Below are positions 1-9,004 of a stretch of DNA of 64,000 nucleotides, in pieces. Source of the stretch: Polymorphobacter megasporae (GTDB taxonomy: Bacteria > Pseudomonadota > Alphaproteobacteria > Sphingomonadales > Sphingomonadaceae). The notes under the pieces were generated by a model. The model saw only the letters and a list, made by a program, of their open reading frames with translations, was not told where the DNA came from and did no database searches. Numbering within the stretch: the stretch's first letter is position 1; each line of letters opens with the position of its first letter. The stretch covers positions 3,596,001-3,660,000 of the forward strand of contig NZ_CP081848.1 in NCBI RefSeq assembly GCF_018982885.2. Reading direction: 5' to 3'. The position numbers and the translations under genes are program-made.

Positions 1-2353
1 GATGGCCCACGGTATCGAGCGTCGGCGTCAGGTATAGCGTCAGCGTCGCCGCGCCGCCCTTGCGCACCGTCACGTCATATTCGAGGCTCATCCCGTCCGC
101 CGGGCTGGTCGAAGGCGCACCTTGCGGCATGGCGAGCACGGCAGCGGCAGTCGACCCGAGATGCGGAATCGTCGTCCACCGCAGCCCCTTCGCGTTGTTT
201 GCGCGGGTGAACGCCGGTGCCTCGATCGTCACGACGCCCTCGGACTTCGCGCGCGCCGCGACGAATTTAGGCGCGACATGGCGTTCCGCGGCCGCAGACT
301 CGCCGCCGACGCGAACGATGCTCGGCAAGGACTGCTGCGTCGGGTCGTTCCAGAGGACATAGTTCATGTGGACCTGCGCCATCATGCCGTCCCACTTGCC
401 GCCGTTGATCGTGTGGTAGCGGCGGGTCAGCTCGGAATCGCGCCTGAACGCGGTCTCGACCTCCCCGGCGAAGTAGTTCGCGCGCGGGTCGTTCGGCTTT
501 CCCAGCATCCGGTCCCAAGCGGTGCAATAATACATGCGATACAGGTTCGCCATCGCGAGTACCGGGAATTCGATGAGCTGGTAGTAGGCATCGAGCTGTT
601 CGGGCCGGAGTTGGGCGCGGACCGTCTGTACCTTCGCCTCCAGCGCATCCCACTCGGCGATCATCGCGCCGAATTCGCCGCCATCGAGCCCGTCGGGCAT
701 GATGCCGCCGAGCGCAAAGCTGTCCTGGTCGATCAGTTCGGGTTTCCGGCGCGCGGTATACTGGCTGTACGCGGTGATGATCTCGCCGATCGCGGCGTGA
801 TTGGCCCCGAATGTCGCCGCTGCCCATGACGCCGGGTAGTCCGCCAACGCCGCCGGGGTCATCGCTTCGGGGTTCCACGCCTGCGCGAGGAAGAAGCCGA
901 GCGGATATTCCATCGGCTTGATATCGCCGACATTGGCGATCCAGATCGTTCGCGCACCGCGCTGGTAGGCGAGGTCCATCTGCTGCCAGATCTTCTCGAC
1001 CTGGTTGGTATTGATCCATTTATAATTGCGCGGCACGCCGACATAATCGAAGTGATAATAGATGCCGTAACCGCCGCTGCGCGCTGGTGCGGCGGGGTCG
1101 GGCAAGCGCCGGATCTGGCCCCAATTATCGTCCGAGAACATTAAGGTGACGTCGGCCGGCACCTTCATGCCGTGGTCGTAATAATCCTGAACCTCCTTAT
1201 AGAGCGCCCAGACCTGCGGGGTCGCCTCCGCCGGCTTGCCGGTGACATCGACGATAATCTGGCGCTGATCGGCGACGATCCGTTCGAGCAGGCCGGTCGC
1301 GGTACCCTCCGCCATCGCCTCGTCGCCGTCGCCGCGCATCCCGACCGTGACGAGCGAGTCGTAGGGCCTGCCGCCGCCCTTCGACATCATGCGCTCGATG
1401 CCGCCGCGCCAGAAGGTGCGCAGATTGGCGGCGTTCTTGCTGTAATCCCACGCGCCGCCGGTGATGCCGCCTTCTTTGTGGCGGTGCCATTCGGCCTGCG
1501 CGCGGAGCATCGGCTCGTGATGCGAATTGCCCATTACCACGCCCATCGCGTCGGCGAGGATCAGGCTGTTCGGGTCGTCGTCGGCGAACGCCTTCCCCCA
1601 CATCGCCGGCCACAGGTAATTGCCCTTCATCCGCAGCAGCAGTTCGAAGACGTGGGCGTACATCGCCGAATTGACGCCGCCGAAGGCCTTCTTCGCCCAG
1701 CCGCTGAGGCAGGGGTCCTCGTCGTTGATGAAGAAGCCGCGATAGCGCACCTTCGGCTGGTCGCGGCGGGCGTCCGCCGGGATCGTCACGTCGTGCTGGC
1801 GGCGGACGGGCACGTCGGCGAACCAGTGCCACGGCGAGACGCCGATCCGGGCGGAAATGTCGTACGTGCCGAACACGGCGCCGCGGCGGTCGGACCCGAC
1901 GATCACTAGCGCCTGCGCCACCCCCGGCATCGGGTCGTCGACGACGATCTGGCGGAACGCCTCCCATTCGCCCTTGATGTCGCCGGCATCGATCTTTCCG
2001 GCCGCCACCAGCCGGTCGATCGCGACGCTCTGCCCGATAACTCCGATCAGCACGACCGGGCCCGTGAGCCGTCCGGTGCCCTCGACCAGCTGCGGGCGCG
2101 TACCGCCGACCCGTTCGAGATCGGCGACGAAGTTGGTCGCGACGTGGCGCACCGCGCTGTCGGCGTCGGCGTCGATCACGACTGTCGCCGGGATGCCGCC
2201 GGCGATCAGCTTAAAGCCCGCGCGTGGATCGGTGCCGGTCCGCGGTTCGAGCGCCGCCAGGGCGTGCGCGGGTAACGCTGCCAGCGCCGCGCCCAAGGCC
2301 GCGCTGCCCATCAATGTCCGGCGCGAGAGAGCCGCAAGCGTGTCGTCAGCCAT
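1..2353 (-). CDS. GH115 family alpha-glucuronidase, C-terminus outside window
   Basis: Family GH115 enzymes remove (4-O-methyl)glucuronic acid from xylan side chains. About 784 residues are visible; the reading frame stays open to the window edge, so the C-terminus is missing. The N-terminus has a Tat-like twin-arginine stretch (SRRTLMGSAALG) followed by an Ala-rich hydrophobic segment, suggesting export to the periplasm. Family blocks shared with the neighbouring paralogue include GSDRRGA, GVSPW, FFINDEDPCLSGW, GNSHHEPM, TVGMRGDGDE and FSDDNWG. ATG at 2353 is supported by AGGAG eight bases upstream. It begins three bases after the stop of the upstream GH115 gene, so the two are almost certainly co-transcribed. 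Family assignment is firm; the exact substrate is inferred. Confidence 0.9.
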   Translation of the reverse strand, partial: MADDTLAALSRRTLMGSAALGAALAALPAHALAALEPRTGTDPRAGFKLIAGGIPATVVIDADADSAVRHVATNFVADLERVGGTRPQLVEGTGRLTGPVVLIGVIGQSVAIDRLVAAGKIDAGDIKGEWEAFRQIVVDDPMPGVAQALVIVGSDRRGAVFGTYDISARIGVSPWHWFADVPVRRQHDVTIPADARRDQPKVRYRGFFINDEDPCLSGWAKKAFGGVNSAMYAHVFELLLRMKGNYLWPAMWGKAFADDDPNSLILADAMGVVMGNSHHEPMLRAQAEWHRHKEGGITGGAWDYSKNAANLRTFWRGGIERMMSKGGGRPYDSLVTVGMRGDGDEAMAEGTATGLLERIVADQRQIIVDVTGKPAEATPQVWALYKEVQDYYDHGMKVPADVTLMFSDDNWGQIRRLPDPAAPARSGGYGIYYHFDYVGVPRNYKWINTNQVEKIWQQMDLAYQRGARTIWIANVGDIKPMEYPLGFFLAQAWNPEAMTPAALADYPASWAAATFGANHAAIGEIITAYSQYTARRKPELIDQDSFALGGIMPDGLDGGEFGAMIAEWDALEAKVQTVRAQLRPEQLDAYYQLIEFPVLAMANLYRMYYCTAWDRMLGKPNDPRANYFAGEVETAFRRDSELTRRYHTINGGKWDGMMAQVHMNYVLWNDPTQQSLPSIVRVGGESAAAERHVAPKFVAARAKSEGVVTIEAPAFTRANNAKGLRWTTIPHLGSTAAAVLAMPQGAPSTSPADGMSLEYDVTVRKGGAATLTLYLTPTLDTVGH

Positions 2354-2356
2354 TCT

Positions 2357-5278
2357 CTACGCTCCTGTCGGTGCCGCAAGATGATCGGCCGCTGGCGGCC
2401 CGAAATATGTCTTCTTCGGCTCTTCGTTCGACACGATAATCGACTGTATCACCACAGTGGGGTCGATCATGCAGACTTTCAGCGTGTGGCGTCCGGCGCG
2501 GTCGGCCATGACGTTGAAGTGCATCGTGCGCGCGTTGTTCGCGGTGTTGACGGCCTGCTTGGCCCCGAGAAAATCTTGCGCCGCGGCATCCTGCGGCGTG
2601 AAGACCGTCTGGACGACCGGCGCTTTGTCATTCAGCCCGACCGCGATGCTCAGCTTGCGGCCCGGGATAACCTCGAGCGTCGGGCTCGTGACGAGTTCGA
2701 CGCGATACTCTCCCGCGGCCGCCAAATAGATCGCATAGTCGAGCCGGGGTGCGCGAGCCGGGTCGGCAAACGACGGTGCGTCGACCGGAAAGATCGACAT
2801 CGCGGCATCGACCCGACCGTAATCGGGGATCGCTTCCCAGCGCACGCCGTCGACCGCGACCGATCGGGTAAAGGCAGTGACGGGCACCGAGAATTCCCCG
2901 GCCAGACCGCCGAATGCGCCGCGTGCTTCGCGCTCCTGTTGCGCCGTCGCGCGGATCGCGGTCAGCTGCGCCTTCACCACGGCTTCGCCCGCGATCGTCA
3001 CGGTGCCGCTCGATTTGCCCTCCGGTGCCTTCGCCCAGTCGATATCGATCCAGAACCGGCGGTCGCGCGGCGATGCGCTGAACGCCTTGCCCTCGCGGAT
3101 CGTCACCCACGGCTGGTCGGCCGTCACAGTGAACGGCGCCGCCCCGTTTCCGCGCGGAAAAACCTCGAGCCAAGTCGGACGCCGCGAGATGCTGTCGAGC
3201 GTCGGCAGTGCCGGCGGCAGATAATAGCCAGGCCACGACCGGCTATCGCCATCGACGGCAACACCGAAGCCCGAGGCGTTATCGAGGTCGAGGTCGGCCA
3301 CCGGCGGCATGATGTCGGCGATGGGCGGGTACCAGTCGAAATAGCCGATGTGCGTCTGGTCCATCATGTGGTTCCATTTGCCGCCCGCCATGACGTGATT
3401 GTAGGTGTCGCGCAGGTCGTGGTCGGTGCGGAACCGGCGGCGAACCTCGTCCGCCTCGATCCGGGTGCTGGCTCGCGCCTGCTCGGCAAAGCGCGCATTG
3501 CGTGCCGCCGCGACATACATCTGGGTCAGGTTGGCGCAGGCGCGGATGGGATACAGGACCAATTGGTAGAAAGCGTCGCGCTGGTCGGGGCGCAGTGCGG
3601 CGTCGACGGCATCTGCCCGGCGAACGAGCCCGGCCCATGCCTCGCAGACCCGTTCGGCCTCGCCATAATGTTCGAGGCTGTAGGTGCCGGGGGTGATTTT
3701 CTCGGGCTTGGGCAGCGCATTATACTTGGCGTAACGCGCGGCGAGAAAGGCGATCTCGTCGGCGTGTTCGGTGCCGAACTGGCGCTCGGCCCAATCGCAC
3801 GTCCATCGTGCGATCTTGTCCTTGCCGACATCGGCTGGATTCCATGCCATCGCGAGGAAAAACTCGATCGGCAGTTCGAGTGGTTTCAAGTCACCAACAT
3901 TGGCGATCCAGATCTCGTTCGCGCCATATTGGTTGGCGAGGTTCATCTGCTCCCAGATTTTCGGCAGCGGATTCGAGTTGATCCACTGATACGCAAACGG
4001 ACCGCCGTGCATGTCCATGTGGAAGTAGATGCCGAACCCGCCCGATCGCCCGCGTTCGGACGGCAGCGGCAATCGCCTGAGATTGCCGACATTGTCGTCG
4101 GCGAACATGATCGTGACGTCGTCGGGCAGCTTCAGCCCGGCGTCGTAATATTTATAGACCTCGGTGAAGAGGACCCATACTTGCGGGACCTTGTCGGCGG
4201 GCATGTGCATGCCGTCGGCGATGATGCGGCGCTGGTCGCCGATGACCTCCTCGAGCAGCTTGACGTCTGACTGCAGGCTGCCGGTACTTTCGAGCGCGAC
4301 ATCGCCGTCGCCGCGCATCCCGACGGTGACGACGACTTCGTTGCCCGCATTCCGCTTGATCCCCTCGTCGAAAAACTGGCGGATGGCGGCGCGATTGGTC
4401 GCGTAATTCCACTCGCCGTTGCCGTAATGTTGCTGGTTGTCGGTCCATTCCTTGTGCGCTCGCATCATCGGCTCGTGGTGCGAGGTGCCCATGACGATCC
4501 CATAGTCGTCGGCGAGAGCGGGATTTGCCGGATCGTCGATGGCGAACGCGTTGTTCCACATCGCCGGCCACAGGTAGTTGGCGCGGAGGCGGAGCATCAG
4601 CTCGAACAGCTTCGCGTAGAATTGGGCGTTCATCCCGCCGAATTTCTCGGTCGTCCAGCCCGACAGGCAGGGTGCCTCGTCGTTGAGGAAAATCCCGCGA
4701 TACTTCACCGCCGGTGGTCCCTGAACATAATGGCCGTGAGCCAGCCGAAGCTGGCTCCGCCGCACCACCGGCACGTCCGCCCACCAATACCACGGCGATA
4801 CGCCCATCGAACGCGACAGGTCGTACGCGCCGTAAATCGCGCCGCGCCGGTCGCTCCCGACGACGACCAAGGCCTCGGTCACGCCGGGCATCGGCTGCGC
4901 GATCGTCTGGACGGTGAACGATTCCCACTTGCCGCGGATGTCAGCGACGTCGAGCTTGCCCGCCATCACGAGCTGGTCGACCAGCGGGCTGTTGCCGAGC
5001 GTCCCGACGAGAATGAAGCGAGCGGGAAGCAGCCGCCGATCGTTGACGATGCGGGCGGGCGTCCCCAATACCCGGCCGATGTCGGCAGCGAGATCGGCCG
5101 CGACGCGCCGGACGCTCGCCGGCTCCGCCGCATCGACGAAGACCGGCACCACGCCCCCGCCGGGCAGCGTGATATCGAAACCGGGCGCGCGCCGATCGAA
5201 CCGCATCGCCGCGGCGAGCGGGGAAGCGAAGGCTCCGCTCGCGATCGCGCCTTCGAGCACGTTGCGCCTGGTAAACAT
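2357..5278 (-). CDS. GH115 family alpha-glucuronidase, second tandem copy
   Basis: Full-length GH115 protein of 973 residues. It starts with a Tat-like signal (MFTRRNVLEGAIASG) and is probably periplasmic. The same blocks as in the downstream copy are present: GSDRRGAIYGAYD, GVSPWYWWAD, FLNDEAPCLSGW, GTSHHEPMM, TVGMRGDGD, FADDNVGN. The C-terminal third (from about residue 690) has the beta-rich composition seen in full GH115 enzymes. AGGAG lies four bases before the ATG. It sits 92 bases downstream of the TonB-dependent receptor, giving the order receptor, GH115, GH115. The two copies are clearly diverged, so they may act on different branch structures rather than being a recent duplication (inference). 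Confidence 0.92.
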   Translation of the reverse strand: MFTRRNVLEGAIASGAFASPLAAAMRFDRRAPGFDITLPGGGVVPVFVDAAEPASVRRVAADLAADIGRVLGTPARIVNDRRLLPARFILVGTLGNSPLVDQLVMAGKLDVADIRGKWESFTVQTIAQPMPGVTEALVVVGSDRRGAIYGAYDLSRSMGVSPWYWWADVPVVRRSQLRLAHGHYVQGPPAVKYRGIFLNDEAPCLSGWTTEKFGGMNAQFYAKLFELMLRLRANYLWPAMWNNAFAIDDPANPALADDYGIVMGTSHHEPMMRAHKEWTDNQQHYGNGEWNYATNRAAIRQFFDEGIKRNAGNEVVVTVGMRGDGDVALESTGSLQSDVKLLEEVIGDQRRIIADGMHMPADKVPQVWVLFTEVYKYYDAGLKLPDDVTIMFADDNVGNLRRLPLPSERGRSGGFGIYFHMDMHGGPFAYQWINSNPLPKIWEQMNLANQYGANEIWIANVGDLKPLELPIEFFLAMAWNPADVGKDKIARWTCDWAERQFGTEHADEIAFLAARYAKYNALPKPEKITPGTYSLEHYGEAERVCEAWAGLVRRADAVDAALRPDQRDAFYQLVLYPIRACANLTQMYVAAARNARFAEQARASTRIEADEVRRRFRTDHDLRDTYNHVMAGGKWNHMMDQTHIGYFDWYPPIADIMPPVADLDLDNASGFGVAVDGDSRSWPGYYLPPALPTLDSISRRPTWLEVFPRGNGAAPFTVTADQPWVTIREGKAFSASPRDRRFWIDIDWAKAPEGKSSGTVTIAGEAVVKAQLTAIRATAQQEREARGAFGGLAGEFSVPVTAFTRSVAVDGVRWEAIPDYGRVDAAMSIFPVDAPSFADPARAPRLDYAIYLAAAGEYRVELVTSPTLEVIPGRKLSIAVGLNDKAPVVQTVFTPQDAAAQDFLGAKQAVNTANNARTMHFNVMADRAGRHTLKVCMIDPTVVIQSIIVSNEEPKKTYFGPPAADHLAAPTGA

Positions 5279-5370
5279 CGGCTCCTTTCACTCTGTCGAG
5301 GCACCGGTCGCCGCACGGGCGGCCGGACCCCACAGCGGCACCGGGCGTGTCCCGGTACCTGCCCGCGCGC

Positions 5371-8300
5371 TTAGAAGGTTCCGCGCAGCCCGATCAGAAC
5401 CTCCCGGCCCGGCTTATACTGGGTGAAGGTGTCGTTGCTGAACTGGAAGTATGACCGCAGCGTCGCGTCGGTGAAATTCGACACGTTGATCGTCAGCTGC
5501 GGCGCATGGGCAATCTTGAAGATCTTGTCGAGGTCGAACGACGAGGAGAAGTCGTACGTCGTATAGGCGGACGTGAAGAGAGCGGCGGCGGGAATACCGT
5601 TCTGTGCGCCGCCGCTGCTTTGCGAGCCCTGGCGCGAGGTCGTCGACACCCGGAACATGACGCCCTTTTTCTCATAGTAGGCCGTGATGTTATACGTCGA
5701 CGGCGCAACACCATAAGCGATCGCGGCACCCTTGCTCGTCTGGTCGACGATGGTCGCGTTCGCATTGAAGCCGAAACCGGTGATACCGATCCGCCGGGTC
5801 AGAAAGTCGAGCGGCTGGACCCACTGAAACTCGAGGCCGTTGATCGTCAACGTGTCGGGGACGTTGACCTGCGACGTTAACTGCACCTGCGCGACAGTCG
5901 GGCCGCCGCGCGCATTGATCGCGATCTGCTGCGTCTGATTGATCGAGTCATAGTTGATGCCGTACTGGGCGAGGCTCGAAAACGGCACCGTCGTGATGTT
6001 GGTCGTCGTGAAGCCGTCGATCGACTTGCGGAACGCATTGACGCTGATGACGCCTTCGCGACCGGTGTAATATTCGAACCCGAAGTCGAGGTTGGTCGAC
6101 AGGTACGGCTTGAGCGCCGGGTTGCCAACGGTGGCCTGATCGGCCGACGGCGCGCTGAAGCCGACGCCGGGAAGCTGCGCCGACGGATCCGGCCGCGTCA
6201 TCGTCCGCGATGCTGCGGCACGAACCACTGCGTGATCGCCGAGATCATAGGCAAAGGTCGCGGCGGGGAGCCAGTTCGAATAATGGTTCCGGGTCGTCAC
6301 GATGCCGACGACATTCGGATACCGCGCGCCATCGGCGAGGCTGACCCCCGCCGCGTTCGTGTTGCGCGGATCGGGCAGCGAGACCATGCCGGCTATGGTC
6401 TGGATCGTGTCGACATAACGCACTCCGACATCGAACCGCAGCGTGCTGTCGCCGAGCGGCTGGGCGCCGTTGAGCGTGGCGAACGCCGACTTGGCGACCT
6501 CCCTGATCGACCCGCCGTTCGCGCCGGTCGTCGACGAGCCGGCGAGCGGCTCGGTCGCATGGAACGTTCCGTATTTCGTCGCGCCGGCAAACGCCGGAAA
6601 ATTGACGGTCACGAACCCGCCCGGGCCCGGCGACAGATAGCCGGGGAACGCCGCATTGGGGACGAGCGAGCCGCCGTAGGTCACCGGTCCCGTCGCACCT
6701 GCGGTCGAGCCAGTGCCGTAGCCGGGATATGTTGGATAGCCAGCCGGGGCCACTCCGGGAGCCGACAGACCTGCGCACGGCGGCTGCGTGTTCGGCGACG
6801 GCACGAACGCGCTCGGATTGTTTCCGCAGACCGCATTCTGCCACGCCTGGCTATTGTCGAAGCCGTCGATTCGGCGCGAAACGTCGTCGTACGCCGCGCC
6901 GACCTTGAGGTTCAGCGCCGTTCCGCCCCACGTCAGGTCGCCCCGCCCGCCCTTCGTCTCGTTGATCCGGCGCTCGTCGTTCACGCTGACGCGGCTGCCG
7001 GTGTACCAGCCGAAATTGGCCGGGCTGTTCAGGTCGAGATTGCTCGTGATTCCGGGGATACCGCTACCATTGTTGGTGTACGTAACGGTGTTGCCCACTC
7101 CGAGCGGCGTCGTTGCGCCGACGGTTGGGTTCTCGCGGTGGAAGGTTGAGCGCGAGTAATTTCCCTGCACGTTGAGCTTCAAATTATCGGCGATATCCCA
7201 TTCGCCGCCGGGGTTGATGTTGAACAGCTTCGTCGTCTCGATATACGGCCGGAATTCGTCGAAGAACTGGGCATTGGCAAAGGTACCGCTGGTTACCGAG
7301 CAGCCGACCGAGCAATCGCTCTTGTCGAATTTGAGGTTGAGCGGAATGATCGCGCTGTTGCGGACGATCCAGGCCAAGTCTTCACGGATCAAGTTGTTGT
7401 GCTTGTAGCCGTAAAGACCGTCTACATAGAAATGAAGCGTGTCGGTCGGCCGCCATTCAACGCTGAGGATCGCATTGACGCGGTCGCGCGTCCCGCGCTC
7501 GTCGGACGGCCGGCCGAGCCGTGGCAGCAACGCGTTATCGATCTGCTGGATCGTCGCGCCGGGATTATGCGCGAGCAGGAACGCCTGATCAATGACCGTG
7601 CCGGCGACCAGACCCGCGCCCGCGCCGACCGGCACGGTCGACGGGATCGTCCAGTTGCCGCCGCCCGTCGAATTACATCCCGTCGTCGCCCCGCACTGCG
7701 CAGCGGAGAGCGCCGGATTCGTGTAGCCGATCGTCTCGTAACCGCGGGTTTCGGTGTGCAGCCGCTGGCCCGAAACGCCGGCGAGGATGCCGATCGTATC
7801 GTTATGCCAGCTCCCGATCACCGATCCACGAACGCCGAGGTGATTGTCGACGCCCTGCTGCGTGCCCTGAATATTATAGTTGAGGAAATTCTTGTCGCGG
7901 TCGAACGGACGCGCCGACCGCAAATCGACGTTACCCGCCGCGCCGCCTTCAAGCAGATCGGCAGTATAGCTCTTGTTGACCGTGAGCTTGGTGAACAAAT
8001 CAGTCGGGAAAAAGCTCAGGTCGACCGAACGGTCGGTGCCCTGCGCATCAGTCGCCCCCGACGACGCGACTGCAATCGGCGTGCCGTTGAGCGTTACGTT
8101 GGTGAAATTCGACCCCAGTCCGCGGATGGCGACATTGGTGCCCTCGCCGGTGATGTCGCGCGTGATCGTGATGCCGGGGATACGATTGAACGATTCGGCG
8201 ATATTGGTGTCGGGAAACTTGCCGATGTCCTCGGCGAAAATCGAGTCGGTAAAGCCGGTCGACGCGCGCTTGGCGCTGGTCGACTGCGCCAGGCTGGAAC

Positions 8301-8544
8301 GATATCCGGTCACGATAATGTCGCCGCTTTCGGGGTCGTTCGCCGTCGAGTCCCCCGCGGGGGTTCCCTGCGTTGCAAGTGTCTGTGGGATCGGCGCCGT
8401 CGACGGCCCTTTGTCCTGCCCGTCCGGAACAGACTGTCCCGGCGGTGCCACGGTCTGCGCATTGGCAAGGCTAGAAATCGCGGCCGCCGTCGTCGCGCAG
8501 AGCAGCGCGGCGATCCGAACGCGTCGAATTGCATACCCAGTCAT
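5371..8544 (-). CDS. TonB-dependent outer-membrane receptor, glycan-uptake type
   Basis: Receptor of about 1057 residues: signal peptide (MTGYAIRRVRIAALLC... to SLANAQ), a TonB box-like segment (GDIIVTGYR), a plug domain with FPDTNIAESFNRIPGI and IRGLGSNFTNVTLNG, then a long beta-barrel ending in the terminal phenylalanine GLRGTF needed for BAM-dependent assembly. The size and plug motifs match the sphingomonad/Caulobacter receptors that import oligosaccharides. ATG at 8544 is chosen because GGGGAG lies six bases upstream and the signal peptide starts there; an in-frame start further upstream would add an unlikely leader. Placement before two GH115 genes suggests uptake of glucuronoxylan fragments (inference). 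Confidence 0.92.
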   Translation of the reverse strand: MTGYAIRRVRIAALLCATTAAAISSLANAQTVAPPGQSVPDGQDKGPSTAPIPQTLATQGTPAGDSTANDPESGDIIVTGYRSSLAQSTSAKRASTGFTDSIFAEDIGKFPDTNIAESFNRIPGITITRDITGEGTNVAIRGLGSNFTNVTLNGTPIAVASSGATDAQGTDRSVDLSFFPTDLFTKLTVNKSYTADLLEGGAAGNVDLRSARPFDRDKNFLNYNIQGTQQGVDNHLGVRGSVIGSWHNDTIGILAGVSGQRLHTETRGYETIGYTNPALSAAQCGATTGCNSTGGGNWTIPSTVPVGAGAGLVAGTVIDQAFLLAHNPGATIQQIDNALLPRLGRPSDERGTRDRVNAILSVEWRPTDTLHFYVDGLYGYKHNNLIREDLAWIVRNSAIIPLNLKFDKSDCSVGCSVTSGTFANAQFFDEFRPYIETTKLFNINPGGEWDIADNLKLNVQGNYSRSTFHRENPTVGATTPLGVGNTVTYTNNGSGIPGITSNLDLNSPANFGWYTGSRVSVNDERRINETKGGRGDLTWGGTALNLKVGAAYDDVSRRIDGFDNSQAWQNAVCGNNPSAFVPSPNTQPPCAGLSAPGVAPAGYPTYPGYGTGSTAGATGPVTYGGSLVPNAAFPGYLSPGPGGFVTVNFPAFAGATKYGTFHATEPLAGSSTTGANGGSIREVAKSAFATLNGAQPLGDSTLRFDVGVRYVDTIQTIAGMVSLPDPRNTNAAGVSLADGARYPNVVGIVTTRNHYSNWLPAATFAYDLGDHAVVRAAASRTMTRPDPSAQLPGVGFSAPSADQATVGNPALKPYLSTNLDFGFEYYTGREGVISVNAFRKSIDGFTTTNITTVPFSSLAQYGINYDSINQTQQIAINARGGPTVAQVQLTSQVNVPDTLTINGLEFQWVQPLDFLTRRIGITGFGFNANATIVDQTSKGAAIAYGVAPSTYNITAYYEKKGVMFRVSTTSRQGSQSSGGAQNGIPAAALFTSAYTTYDFSSSFDLDKIFKIAHAPQLTINVSNFTDATLRSYFQFSNDTFTQYKPGREVLIGLRGTF

Positions 8545-8795
8545 AACTGACTCCCCTTGGATTTTGTATTTAGATTTGATTAGGCCGATTGATTCTGTCG
8601 GCTTGCACTCGGCGCCGACCAACAAATTCGAGAATCATTCCAACTTATGTTGGAGACTTGCGAGCCTTACGAGGTCGATGTTGCTGCCGGCCTAATCGGG
8701 CGCGCATGGCAGCCAGGCTCGGCCCATTGCGGAGCGATGGCCGTACATCAATGGACTGCATCATCCCGCCTCCCCGACCATCCACCGTTTTCGGC

Positions 8796-8811
8796 ATGTT
8801 AGCGGTAACAT
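8796..8811. promoter_or_regulatory. LacI-type palindromic operator candidate
   Basis: ATGTTAGCGGTAACAT has 6-base inverted arms around a central GCGG, close to the CG-centred operators of LacI-family sugar regulators. On the minus strand a TTGACT hexamer (8836-8831) would place the -10 region over this palindrome, so a bound repressor would block the receptor promoter. The palindrome is seen; the regulator and the promoter are inferred. Confidence 0.5.
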
Positions 8812-8954
8812 GAGTGAGATGTGGTCACACAGTCAAGTATAATCTGCCAGACCAATTAGCGCGTGCGTGGTAGGGGGCTTTTTCGGTGCGATCGGGGGCG
8901 GGGTCGAGTCAGCGCATGGCCGACGGCAAGCGGCAAACGACCTTATCCTCTTGG

Positions 8955-8983
8955 TTACCCGACCCCGCTGTGGGGTCGGGTAA
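8955..8983. terminator. GC-rich hairpin after the DUF5694 gene
   Basis: A perfect 12-base inverted repeat (TTACCCGACCCC) with a 5-base loop, 22 bases past the stop of the DUF5694 gene. It has no clear U-run, so it may be a weak terminator or an mRNA 3' end structure. Confidence 0.45.
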
Positions 8984-9004
8984 AGCACAAAGACAGGCGT
9001 GGCT

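Larger units (their letters stand above)
8545..9004. other. 460-base intergenic region upstream of the TonB receptor
   Basis: No convincing gene on either strand; the short open frames have no ribosome-binding site or recognisable composition. It holds a LacI-type palindrome at 8796-8811, a possible promoter for the receptor and a hairpin at 8955-8983. Confidence 0.6.

Noticed and set aside
2381-4270. 629-codon open frame on the plus strand opposite GH115
   Set aside because: Opposite-strand shadow of a high-GC gene; no ribosome-binding site and biased His/Arg/Asp composition.
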